From Alphaproteobacteria bacterium (GTDB lineage Bacteria; Pseudomonadota; Alphaproteobacteria; 16-39-46): a DNA stretch of 38,252 nucleotides. A program made the translations under genes and the position numbers. Location: contig JAGYKM010000009.1 in the NCBI GenBank assembly GCA_018401675.1, positions 1 to 38,252 on the forward strand, given 5' to 3'. Under the pieces are notes generated by a model that ran no database searches, was not told the DNA's origin, and saw nothing but the letters and a program-made list of their open reading frames with translations. The number at the start of each line of letters is the position of its first letter. The stretch's first letter is position 1. Below, in pieces: positions 24,144 to 32,893 of the stretch.

Positions 24144-25844
24144 ATGGAGGTGCCCAAGAATCGCTCCAAAAAGATCGCAGAGAGGCTTTTGGTTTATTTT
24201 TGGCGCTTTGGAACTGGAGGAGAAAAAATATGGGTGTGGGGTCTCGTTCTAGGTATTGTCTTATTTAATCTATTTTTTCTACGCTATTGATTCTTCTTAA
24301 TGAGTGGTCGGGACGGTTCTATACTGCCCCTTCAAGAGCTTAATGCTAAGGTTTTTATCCATCAACTTTATGAATTTGGCGGGCTGGTATCCCAGATAAT
24401 AGCCTTTTTAAGCAAAATTCGGCGATGCTACTTATCAATTCGGTGGGAGCGCTGATGAAGCGGTATTTGCGAGAATGGCTCCAAGAAAAGAGATACTACA
24501 GACTTTCATCTTTGATCAAGACACCTTAGATAACCCAGATCAGCGTATTAGTGAAGACATCCCAGCCTTTGTGGTCATGACTCTTTCTTGGGAGAAGGTC
24601 TATTGAGCGCTGATTTACCTTAATGTTTTTTTCTATTTTATTATGGACCCTTTCTGAGTCTGTGGAAATTTTTTGGGTATCATCATATTCCTGGTTTTTT
24701 GTTTTGGGTGGCGTGCGTGTATGCGGGGTGCGGAACATGGTTTACTGTAAGGTTGGGCAAACCCTTAGTAGGATTGAATTTCAGTAAAGAGCATCTTTGC
24801 GGAAATTTCCGATATGCTTTAGTTCGATTTAGAGAGAATGCGGAATCTATTGCTTTATTTGGGGGTGAGCCTCATGAGGAAAAAGAATTCCTACAAAGAT
24901 ACGGTGCAATTGTTAAAAATTCATTTTCCTTCTTGCGTCAAAATCTGAAGCTTAATCTTTGGCTTAACTTCTATTCAAATGCTGAAACCTTGGTTCCTGC
25001 TCTGGTTATGGCCCCTGGTTTTTTTGCCGGTCGTTTTAAACTGGGCATCTTTATGCAAGTCACCAGTGCTTTTAACCAAGTCCATACGTCTCTTTCTTTC
25101 TTTGTACAAAGCTACATGACCATTGCCCACTGGCAAGCCATTACCCAAAGGCTTGTGGCTTTCGAGACTTTCTTTCAAGAGAAAGAGACTTCCATGTTAG
25201 AGAGCCCCCGGATTCAAATAGCGCCCACCACGTCAAACAGTTTTTCGGCCGCCTTCAAGGAAATCTGCCTTCCCGAAGGGCGATGTTTATTAAAAAATAT
25301 TTCGTTGGGAGTGGCGCCAGGAGAAAGTATTCTCATCCAAGGCGCCTCTGGTGTGGGGAAGAGCACGTTGCTTAAAGCTATGTGCGGACTATGGCCCTAT
25401 GGTCAGGGGCAAGTGGACCAACCAGAAGGCTTGGCACTGGTCTTATGCCAAAAACCCTATCTGCCTTTGGGGACCCTTAAAGAGATGGTTTCCTATCCCT
25501 CTCAAGAGGTATACGACGATAAAATCATTAAAGGCTGTCTCCAAGAGGTGGGATTGGGATCCTTGATTCCTTTGCTTCATGAAAGACAAAACTGGCACCA
25601 TAGTCTTTCCTTGGGAGAACAACAGCGGCTTAATTTCGCACGCCTTTTGCTCCAACGCCCCCAATGGATTATCATGGATGAAAGCACCAGTGGATTAGAT
25701 GAGGCCAGTGAAGGTCATTTATTAAGTCTCTTGCGTGCCAAGTTGCCTGGGGCGGGCATTATAAGCATAGGCCATCGATCTACCTTGCAAGCGTTTCATG
25801 GGCGGTTGGTGGTATTGACGGCATGTAAGGAAGGGAGTGCATAG
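24144..25844 (+). pseudogene. YddA/SbmA-type ABC exporter (fused permease and ATPase), frameshifted
   Basis: The gene starts at 24144 (MEVPKNRSKK) and runs 48 codons into a first transmembrane segment before a TGA at 24288. The expected protein then continues in other frames: LLNEWSGRFYTA, LQELNAKVFIHQLYEFGG, LMKRYLREWLQEKRYYRL, DNPDQRISED. There are at least four frame changes and several stops between 24288 and 24700. From 24699 the rest is open for 381 codons: GTWFTVRLGKPLVGLNF, RENAESIALFGGE, Walker A GASGVGKST, signature LSLGEQQRLNFAR, Walker B WIIMDES. Family members import or export peptides, cobalamin or similar substrates. The C-terminal part could be expressed but lacks most of the membrane domain. 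Its 3' end overlaps the convergent cbs-like gene by 49 bp. Confidence 0.88.
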
Positions 25845-26785
25845 CCTTTTTCTTCCATCCACTTTTCCGAGGCAAATTTACTCAGGTAATTCCGTAACGA
25901 ATCAGGCAAAATAATAACGCATTTGGCGCCTTTTTTCAAAGTAGGCCCTAGATGTAAAGCCGCCCAGACCGCGCTTCCTGCAGAGCCTCCTACCAGAAGC
26001 CCTTCTTTGCGAATGAGGTCTAAGGCACAAGAAAAAGAGTCTGTATCGGAGACTTTAACGTAGCGATCTACCAAGGTATTATCCAAGATACTGGGGAAGA
26101 AATCATACCCAATACCCTCTACGTCATAGGAGTGCACATCTGTGCCTCCCCCGAGCAAGGAGCCGTAAGGATCTACTCCCACAACTTGAATGTGGGGAAT
26201 TTCCTCTTTGAGTCGTTTTCCTACGCCTGTAATGGTGCCGCCGGTGCCCACGCCCATAACCACCATGTCCACATCATGTCCCAAATCGTCTAGAATTTCT
26301 TGAGCGGTGTTCAAGTAGTGAGTTTCCACGTTGCCCATGTTGTTGTATTGGTCCAAAATATGGGCATTCGGCAACTCTTGTTCGAGCCGCAAAGCAACGC
26401 CTATATGGCTCTCTGGGTCATCATGAGCGGCTTCTGTGGGGGTGCGGTAGATGGTGGCCCCTAAGGCTTCTAAGAGAGATTGTTTTTCCTGGCTCATCTT
26501 TTCAGGCATGGTGATGATGACTTTATACCCCTTAACGGTTCCCGCTAACGCGAGTCCGATCCCCATGTTTCCAGAACTTGCTTCAATGAGGGTGTCTCCA
26601 GGTTTAATTCTTCCTGAAGCTTCTGCTTTTTCAATCATATAAGCCGCAATACGATCTTTAACGGATCCCCCCGGATTCATGAACTCACATTTTCCATAAA
26701 AAGTGACATCAAACTCTTTGCCGACTTCATTGAGGCGGATCAAGGGGGTGCGTCCAATAGTATCGAGCACAGAAGAAAATATCAT
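25796..26785 (-). CDS. cbs: Cystathionine beta-synthase-like PLP enzyme
   Basis: This 329-aa fold-type II PLP enzyme has catalytic K43 in NPGGSVKDRI, the phosphate loop GVGTGGTITG and the substrate loop EASSGNMGIG. Several blocks fit cystathionine beta-synthase better than cysteine synthase: MPEKMSQEK, ESHIGVALRL, DVEGIGYDFFPSILD, GGSAGSAVWA and VIILPDSLRNYLSKF. CBS joins serine (or acetylserine) with homocysteine in reverse transsulfuration. The N-terminal heme domain and C-terminal CBS pair of animal enzymes are absent. No cystathionine gamma-lyase is in the window. CysK or MccA-type O-acetylserine-dependent synthase remain alternatives. Confidence 0.7.
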   Translation of the reverse strand: MIFSSVLDTIGRTPLIRLNEVGKEFDVTFYGKCEFMNPGGSVKDRIAAYMIEKAEASGRIKPGDTLIEASSGNMGIGLALAGTVKGYKVIITMPEKMSQEKQSLLEALGATIYRTPTEAAHDDPESHIGVALRLEQELPNAHILDQYNNMGNVETHYLNTAQEILDDLGHDVDMVVMGVGTGGTITGVGKRLKEEIPHIQVVGVDPYGSLLGGGTDVHSYDVEGIGYDFFPSILDNTLVDRYVKVSDTDSFSCALDLIRKEGLLVGGSAGSAVWAALHLGPTLKKGAKCVIILPDSLRNYLSKFASEKWMEEKGYALPSLHAVNTTNRP

Positions 26786-27033
26786 GGGAAGTATACTCCT
26801 TAGGGGGATTTGAGTATGGGTAACTGTCTAGGGCGTGAAAGCGATAAAATTATTCATATAGTTATCTAACTCATGATGAGTCGGTTTGCAAGATGGGGGG
26901 TTTGTAATATTTAACGGTTGTCCTTGAATGTTTTAGACCGTAGTGTTTCCCATAAGGTTATGCGCAAAGAAGTAAGGAATGTAAACGAAATTTCCAAGTT
27001 TGGTGAACCCTATAAAAAGAAGGAAAAGTACGC

Positions 27034-28554
27034 ATGAGACTCTTTAGGCTGTTTTGCTGTATTGGCGCATTCGGGGTAGGATCTGTCTATGCGGCCCCCC
27101 CGAGTCTTGATGAACTTCATGAATTTGGGCACCGTATTCACGCTATGGTTCAAGCCTATCAGTCCCCAGAGGATAGGGTAAATATTTTTGTACCCGCAGT
27201 GAGCACCAAAGAAGGTAACCCTTGCGACTATCTGAAAAGGAAAGGTAAAATCTGTGTTTTTGCCAGTGGAGGGTTAAAGAATGCTTGGGAAAAAACGGTA
27301 TCGAAAGCCTATCATGTTCTCTACGGAGAGGAGATAAAGATTATCCGAGCTTCTTGGGTCCAAAAACACTTGGACCGTGATTTAGAAACCAAATACGCCA
27401 AAACTCCCCAAACACTCCATACAGAACTCTTTTTTAAATTATTTGCGAATAAGTTTAAACGGGGCATTTGTGAGATGAAGGCCTTCAGCTGGTGGAGTCC
27501 GTGTGAAAGCTGTCATGATCTTTTATCCACTTTTTTCAAAGACGGTGGGTATGAGATTACTTTTGTTAAAAAGTATCCGTCCCCCGCATACGAATCTACT
27601 CCGGCTTTTAGGGTTAGAAAAATGCCCCTTGCTCATGCTCAAGTGGTGGAAGAAAAAGTCTGGAAGGACTTATGGGACCAAGTGGTAAAGGTCTCTCAAA
27701 AACCTTTCGAGAGCGAAGTCGACAAAAAGACCTTTTGGGCAGAGAATTACCAAGGGATTTGTTTAAGTAAATGGCTTGCCCAAGTTTTTGTGAAGACGCC
27801 TGGACTTAAATTGGGACTAGAAGATCCTGATTTGAGCCCCGAAATGCTGTTTATGAAGGACATAACTCCTTATTGGGAAGAGGTGGCTTCCGAGGAGCAA
27901 GAGTCGGTTTATGGGATGGTAAGGTATTTGGCACAAGTGAATTGGGAATTATCCTGTTGGTATAAACCCCCTTTCCCTGAAGATATACAAAAAAGATGGG
28001 TAGCCCATTGGAAAAAAGCTGTGGTTCCTCATTTTAATTGGCAAGAAGTGGGGGGAGATGAAGATGAAGAGGCTTCTACCACTTGTGAAATGTGTGGATA
28101 TGAAAGGATAAGGCACATTTCCTATGTTTATCATAATAAGCATACCCCGACCCAAAAAGGGCAACCAGACCAGGCGTATAAACGCAAAAAATCTTTGACT
28201 GTGGGATCCGAATGCGTGGCTCATTTGATCTTGAACGCTCAACAAGTTGCCCAATCACAACAAAAAGCTCTAGAAAAAGCGAAAGAACGGGTTCCCAAAC
28301 GACGGGCTGAACAGGACCGAAAGGATCAAGATGAGGCTTTAACTCAGGCAGAACGAGAGTTGAGCAAACAAGCACGGGAAGAAAAGTTAAGGCTAAAGGC
28401 ACTCAAGCAACAAGAAAAAGAGGCAAGAGGTGGCTCACCAGCATCATCAAGGATGCCAGGAGAAAGATCAAAAAAACGAAAAAACACTAAAGAGCAGGAG
28501 TCTAGGCATGGCTCTGGTAGCTCTCGGGGGAAAAGAAGAGCCCATAAAGAATAG
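27034..28554 (+). CDS. Exported protein with a deaminase-type zinc site and basic tail
   Basis: The 506-aa product has a Sec signal peptide (MRLFRLFCCIGAF, probable cleavage after A20 in SVYA-APPS). A cytidine-deaminase-fold signature follows: H129-T-E131 (LHTELFFKLF) and P156-C-x-x-C160 in SWWSPCESCHDLL, with the HxE-to-PCxxC spacing of that fold. A predicted strand (EITFVKK) follows. TadA in this window has the same layout (H51-A-E53, PCPMC). A second cluster, C351-EM-C354-G, H370 and C394 in VGSEC, looks like a zinc ribbon. The tail (about 405-506) is Lys/Arg/Glu/Gln-rich and helical, with KKRK (480-483) and RGKRRAHKE resembling nuclear localisation signals. AGAAGGA precedes the ATG. Substrate is unknown: nucleic acid, nucleotide or protein-linked base are possible. 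The zinc-site reading rests on motif and spacing only. Confidence 0.65.
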   Translation: MRLFRLFCCIGAFGVGSVYAAPPSLDELHEFGHRIHAMVQAYQSPEDRVNIFVPAVSTKEGNPCDYLKRKGKICVFASGGLKNAWEKTVSKAYHVLYGEEIKIIRASWVQKHLDRDLETKYAKTPQTLHTELFFKLFANKFKRGICEMKAFSWWSPCESCHDLLSTFFKDGGYEITFVKKYPSPAYESTPAFRVRKMPLAHAQVVEEKVWKDLWDQVVKVSQKPFESEVDKKTFWAENYQGICLSKWLAQVFVKTPGLKLGLEDPDLSPEMLFMKDITPYWEEVASEEQESVYGMVRYLAQVNWELSCWYKPPFPEDIQKRWVAHWKKAVVPHFNWQEVGGDEDEEASTTCEMCGYERIRHISYVYHNKHTPTQKGQPDQAYKRKKSLTVGSECVAHLILNAQQVAQSQQKALEKAKERVPKRRAEQDRKDQDEALTQAERELSKQAREEKLRLKALKQQEKEARGGSPASSRMPGERSKKRKNTKEQESRHGSGSSRGKRRAHKE

Positions 28555-29112
28555 ATAGAGGGAATGTGCATTAAGAGGTCACTGGAGGCTCAGCTATTCA
28601 AAGTTAAAAAAGATAGTGTTCCCTCAAAAAAGTGAGGAAAGAGGTAAAGGAGAGGTGATGGTTGTTCCCCAGAGCGCGGGTATAGTCCTTTAATTGTCAT
28701 GGGATGTCTTATTTCTTTTGGGTCTTGTGAATAACATAACTACAAACGGCTGCCATCTATTTTTTATTCCGATCGTGAACAAATAGTATAGTCTATATTA
28801 TCACTATACTATTTTTATTTGCAGTATAATTCAAATATAAATTCAATATAATATGCTCCTTCGTAAGAACAATAGTTGTTGTGATTTGGGAATAAAAGTT
28901 CCAGGCTTGCTTTTTTGGAAAAAGTAGTGTAGTCTCCCCGAGAAATTGAGAAAGAACTCCGTCAGAACGGGTTTTAATTTTTTCCTTCAAGGGATGAATG
29001 TAAAGCCAATAATAAGGCGCCCATACTGAGGGGCTGAGACATTTTTTAGAAGATTCAAATTTATAAGAGTGTGGTCCATAGAAGCTTAGTTCTTGATGTG
29101 AAAGGAACGTCG
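28555..29112. other. Intergenic stretch between the deaminase-like gene and nfuA
   Basis: No credible gene. A CCTCA/TGAGG hairpin at about 28622-28637 follows the upstream gene. Further on lies the AT-rich inverted repeat described separately. A short minus-strand frame at 28793-28990 has no start signal or family features. Confidence 0.45.
28781..28814. repeat. Perfect 12-bp AT-rich inverted repeat
   Basis: AAATAGTATAGT and ACTATACTATTT flank a 10-nt loop; a short T-rich run (TTATTT) follows on plus. It may be a weak terminator or a protein-binding site. Confidence 0.5.
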
Positions 29113-29691
29113 GTGTTTATCCAGATCCAAGAAACGCCTAACCCAAGTACCTTGAAATTCGTACCTCAAGCCCAAGTTATGGCTGAGGGGGTCTATTCTG
29201 TGGTTTCACAAAAAGAGGCAGAGGCATCTCCTTTGGCTAAGAAGTTATGGTCTCTTTCTGGAGTAGAGGCGCTATTATTTGGAAGTGATTTTGTGTCAGT
29301 CACGAAAACACCTCAAATTGAGTGGTTTTCTTTAAAACCCATAATTATGGGTGTAATGATGGAGCACTTTGTTGCCCAAGAGCCTTTTTTTTATCAAGAG
29401 CCTCTGGATGACAACCCTCAAGAGGATCTTGGGAGTCAAAGTAGTGGGGTCCATGGGGATTCTTCAGAGATTGCCAACGAGATAAGAGCCCTTATTGACA
29501 CCCGAATCCGTCCTGCCGTGGCTATGGATGGTGGGGATATTGTTTTTGAGCGATTTGAAGAAGGCGTGGTTTACGTCTCTTTGAAAGGAGCTTGTTCGGG
29601 ATGTCCAAGTTCTACCCAGACGTTAAAGTCGGGGATTGAAACCATGCTTATGCACTATGTACCTGAAGTTAAGGAAGTGCGCGCTTTGTGA
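29113..29691 (+). CDS. nfuA: NfuA-type iron-sulfur cluster carrier
   Basis: A 192-aa carrier that passes [4Fe-4S] clusters to target enzymes. The start is taken as GTG 29113 with AAAGGA 6 nt upstream, giving MFIQIQETPNPSTLKF, the usual beginning of the Nfu_N domain; an ATG at 29071 would add 14 unsupported residues. The C-terminal NifU domain (from about 125) has RPAVAMDGGDI and the cluster cysteines C161 and C164 in GACSGCPSS. This two-domain layout is the alphaproteobacterial/mitochondrial NFU1 type. It is followed by the glucosaminidase gene after 42 bp. Confidence 0.93.
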   Translation: MFIQIQETPNPSTLKFVPQAQVMAEGVYSVVSQKEAEASPLAKKLWSLSGVEALLFGSDFVSVTKTPQIEWFSLKPIIMGVMMEHFVAQEPFFYQEPLDDNPQEDLGSQSSGVHGDSSEIANEIRALIDTRIRPAVAMDGGDIVFERFEEGVVYVSLKGACSGCPSSTQTLKSGIETMLMHYVPEVKEVRAL

Positions 29692-29733
29692 GAAAATTTT
29701 TATTATAGAAGAGTTTATTTTAGAAGGTTTGAT

Positions 29734-30714
29734 ATGAATATTATGACAAAAAACGCGAAGGGATCGTGTATGAGAGTTAAAGGTATTTATTTTTGGTACA
29801 CAAGTTTGGTGGGCTGTCTTGTATTTCTTTATGGGGCAACCTTTATGGGGATACTGCCTACGGGGTTGTGGAAATTTAATCCCGCCGGTTTGTTGGGCGT
29901 AACGGAGACTAAATTGCCTTCTCGCAGCCTTATGAGTGAAGTGGCGTTGAGTTACAAAATTCCAGCAGCCAACCAGCTTGACGCTTTGTTTGCAACTCAC
30001 AGCACTTCTTTGAGTCAAATTCGGTTGGGAGAGCGTAATATTCCCAAGTTTTACTTGGCGAGATTACCTCGAGATCTGGATACATTATCTGGAACGCCTA
30101 AAAAGGAAGCTTTTTTGCAAGCCTTGCTTCCCCTTATATCAAAAGCCAATCAAGGAATCTTGAATTTACGCTCCCATCTTATTTCTTTGCAGGAAAAAGA
30201 AGTAAAGGAGGGTCGTCTCACGGCTTACGAAATGGACTGGCTAGAGGGATTGTACCAAGATTACCGGGTATCTCCAAAACAGCGAAATATTAAAACGCTT
30301 TTGGCTCGGGTAGATGTGATTCCTGTATCTTTGACTTTGGCTCAAGCCATTATTGAAAGTGGCTGGGGGACTTCTGGGCTGGCTCAAAAATCCAACTCTT
30401 TATTTGGTCACACTAATGGCCAAAATGAAATGATTGCCTATGACGACTTATCCAGTACAGTGGAAGCTTATGTGACCAATTTGAACCGTCATGCTGCCTA
30501 TCAAGGGTTTAGGAATAAAAGGCTCGCCATGCGTGAGAAGAGTAAAACTTTGGACCCCTATCTTCTCGCTGATGGTCTTTCTCGGTACTCGGAGAGAGGT
30601 ATGGCTTATGTGCGCGATATTAAGAAAATAATTCAAGCCAATCAACTGACTCAATTTGATCATATAACCCATTCATCTGAGAGAGATGTTTCATCGTCCC
30701 ACAGAACGGTTTAG
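29734..30714 (+). CDS. Bax-like glucosaminidase (peptidoglycan hydrolase), membrane anchored
   Basis: This 326-aa protein has an N-terminal hydrophobic segment (about 18-45) that anchors or exports it. Near the C-terminus is a glucosaminidase-type domain (about 180-312) with catalytic E208 in [13 protein letters not shown], the SNSLFG motif and [12 protein letters not shown]. It resembles E. coli Bax. It would cleave or remodel peptidoglycan in the periplasm. Starts at 29734 and 29770 (MRVKGIYF) both have ribosome-site-like sequences. Its stop overlaps the convergent mdh stop by four bases. Confidence 0.8.
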   Translation: MNIMTKNAKGSCMRVKGIYFWYTSLVGCLVFLYGATFMGILPTGLWKFNPAGLLGVTETKLPSRSLMSEVALSYKIPAANQLDALFATHSTSLSQIRLGERNIPKFYLARLPRDLDTLSGTPKKEAFLQALLPLISKANQGILNLRSHLISLQEKEVKEGRLTAYEMDWLEGLYQDYRVSPKQRNIKTLLARVDVIPVSLTLAQAIIESGWGTSGLAQKSNSLFGHTNGQNEMIAYDDLSSTVEAYVTNLNRHAAYQGFRNKRLAMREKSKTLDPYLLADGLSRYSERGMAYVRDIKKIIQANQLTQFDHITHSSERDVSSSHRTV

Positions 30715-31673
30715 AGATCTAACAGATCAAGATCTTTAACCCGATCTATCAACTGCTGAACGGCGAGAGCGGAAGATGTCACCATGGAGAGTTCGGCTGG
30801 CGTTAGGGGGAATTCTATAATTTTCTCCACGCCACCCTCACCAATGAGGGTGGGGACTCCCATATAGAGATCATGAATGCCATATTCCCCTGAGCATAAG
30901 GCGGCACAAGGCAGCATGCGTCGTTTATTACGTAAATAAGCTTCGGCCATGGTGACCGCTGAGACGGCAGGGCAATAAAAAGCGGAACCGGTGATGAGAT
31001 GATTCACGATTTCTTCTCCACCTTTCCGGGTCCTTTCAATGATTTTGTCTAGCCGTTCTTGGGTGAGCCATCCCATAGAAATTAAATCGGGAAGGGGAAT
31101 GCCGCCTACCGTAGCATAACGGGGCAACGGAACCATGGTATCTCCATGTCCTCCTAAAACAAAGGCAGTCACTTCTTCTACCGAGACATTGAGCTCTTGA
31201 GCCAAAAATGTGCGCATGCGGGCGCTATCCAAGACACCAGCCATACCCACCACCTTGTGGGCGGGAAAGCCCGTTACTTTTTGCAACGCCCATACCATGA
31301 CATCCAGGGGATTGGTGACAACGATCACAAAAGCATTGGGCGTTCTTTCTTTAAGTTCTTGGCCAATGGTTTGGATAATTTGGGTGTTGGCAATGAGCAG
31401 ATCATCGCGGCTCATACCGGGCTTGCGGGGCAAGCCTGCGGTGATGATAACCACGTCTGCATCTTCTACCATCTGGTAAGAAGACCCCGTTTGCACCGAG
31501 CAATCAGATCCTAAAAGACTTAACGCTTGAGAAATATCAAGACCTTTTCCATGAGAGAGCCCTTCTTCTTTATCCAGAAGAACTATATTGCCAAGCTCTT
31601 GTATGCCAATGAGCATAGCGAGGGTCCCGCCGATGTTACCACTGCCAATAAGGGCGATTTTAGGTTTTGTCAT
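30711..31673 (-). CDS. mdh: Malate dehydrogenase (NAD)
   Basis: The 320-aa enzyme interconverts malate and oxaloacetate in the TCA cycle. The NAD-binding GSGNIGG (10-16) is followed by D34. The substrate-specificity loop has R83 in [10 protein letters not shown] (Arg marks malate rather than lactate dehydrogenase). NPLDVM, D149/R152 and catalytic H176 in GGHGDTMVP are present. It belongs to the LDH-like MDH type found in Alphaproteobacteria. AGGAG lies 7 nt before the ATG. The gene appears to stand alone and converges with the glucosaminidase gene. Confidence 0.96.
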   Translation of the reverse strand: MTKPKIALIGSGNIGGTLAMLIGIQELGNIVLLDKEEGLSHGKGLDISQALSLLGSDCSVQTGSSYQMVEDADVVIITAGLPRKPGMSRDDLLIANTQIIQTIGQELKERTPNAFVIVVTNPLDVMVWALQKVTGFPAHKVVGMAGVLDSARMRTFLAQELNVSVEEVTAFVLGGHGDTMVPLPRYATVGGIPLPDLISMGWLTQERLDKIIERTRKGGEEIVNHLITGSAFYCPAVSAVTMAEAYLRNKRRMLPCAALCSGEYGIHDLYMGVPTLIGEGGVEKIIEFPLTPAELSMVTSSALAVQQLIDRVKDLDLLDL

Positions 31674-31767
31674 GAGCGTCTCCTGGAAAAATAAGTCATA
31701 AAATCTCTTATGGATCTAGGGAGTGGTCCAAAAGAGAAAGATCTTTTTGGGTTATACGTGAAGCTAT

Positions 31768-32493
31768 CTAAAGAGAAAAGACGGTTTTTAAAAAACCCAA
31801 CCCTTTGTCAAGACCTTGGAGATCGATGCTGTGATCAAGTTTGGGGATTAACAAGGATTCATAAGGAACTTTATGGATATTCATATAAGCTTCTGCATGG
31901 TGAAAATAGGAGCTAGGCAAAACCTCATCAGCGTCGCCGTGAATGAGACAAATGGGCGTGGCACGGAGGGGCGCTCTTTGGGGGGAAATTTGCGCTCCTG
32001 AGTAGGATATGACTCCTGCTAAGGAGTGATTGCCGTACAAAGCATATTGAATAGCCATCATACCTCCTTGAGAGAACCCAACCAGGGCCATATGCGACGG
32101 ATCAATCTGGGTGAGGTCACTCAGCGCGTCTATATAGGTGCTGAGGTGGCCAAGGGCTTTTTTTGCATAAGTTTGAAGGAGGTTCTCGTAGTCTTGGGTA
32201 TGGGGAAACCATTGAAAAGCGTGGTGCGCCTGGACAGGATGGGGAGAGGTATGCAAAGACCAAGGCGCTTCACAATGAGGATCTCCATATTCAAAAGGTG
32301 CATTAGGCGCTATAAAAAGAGTATTCGGGAGACCTTTGTCCCAATGGGCACTGAGATCAATGAGATTTTCCCCACAAGAGCCTAATCCGTGAAGAAAGAT
32401 CACACATCGTTGAGCGTCTTGAGAGGCGCCGGTTTGTGGGTGATAAATACTGCTTTTTAAAGGGAGTTTTTGAAAGTTTATGGATGGTTGCAT
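31768..32493 (-). CDS. Phospholipase/carboxylesterase family hydrolase
   Basis: This 241-aa alpha/beta hydrolase of the acyl-protein-thioesterase-like family (PF02230) has nucleophile S141 in GFSQGGMMA, D189 in HGDADEVLP and H221 in LDHSID. The oxyanion stretch is LHGLGSCGEN. It would hydrolyse short-chain esters or lysophospholipids in the cytoplasm; the natural substrate is not known. No signal peptide. The ribosome site is weak. It lies 94 bp upstream of mdh on the same strand. Confidence 0.85.
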   Translation of the reverse strand: MQPSINFQKLPLKSSIYHPQTGASQDAQRCVIFLHGLGSCGENLIDLSAHWDKGLPNTLFIAPNAPFEYGDPHCEAPWSLHTSPHPVQAHHAFQWFPHTQDYENLLQTYAKKALGHLSTYIDALSDLTQIDPSHMALVGFSQGGMMAIQYALYGNHSLAGVISYSGAQISPQRAPLRATPICLIHGDADEVLPSSYFHHAEAYMNIHKVPYESLLIPKLDHSIDLQGLDKGLGFLKTVFSL

Positions 32494-32893
32494 ATTTTGG
32501 CTCTTTGGTGGTGGGGAACACTTTTAACTTAAATGATACTGGGGTCTTTGTTACCGTATTGGAATAGGATTAAGGAAGTTTCCTGGGAAACAAACTATTA
32601 TTCACAGTACCATTAGCCTTTGGAGGAAGAAAGAATATATTCTTTATATGAGGGAAAACTTTCTAGGTCGTCTTCTAGAAGGGACAAGGAGTCATAAGGG
32701 CAAACAAAAGGCACCAAATTCCAAGGGGATGAAACATGAAGCTTAGGGGTCATTAAAATAGAGTTCTTTGTTTTTTTATAAAGAGCATTTCTCCCTTGGA
32801 TGAATTTGGGTCAGTCATGGTTTGTCCATATACTCTCCGGGCACGGCATGATATAAATGGTTATAAGAGATGAAAAAAAAATAATAAGATGGA
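32494..32893 (+). promoter_or_regulatory. 400-bp intergenic region with a probable promoter for the export operon
   Basis: No gene seen. TTGGGT (32806-32811), a 17-bp spacer and TATACT (32829-32834) form a possible promoter about 60 bp before the first gene of the DevC-type operon. The -10 is good, the -35 matches at three of six. The esterase promoter must lie at the other end. Confidence 0.35.

Noticed and set aside
25796..26785. Reading this gene as plain cysteine synthase (cysK)
   Set aside because: Several sequence blocks fit cystathionine beta-synthase better, though the distinction is not certain without a tree.
28793..28990. Small minus-strand open frame (65 codons)
   Set aside because: AT-rich, no ribosome site, no recognisable features, overlaps the inverted repeat; most likely chance.
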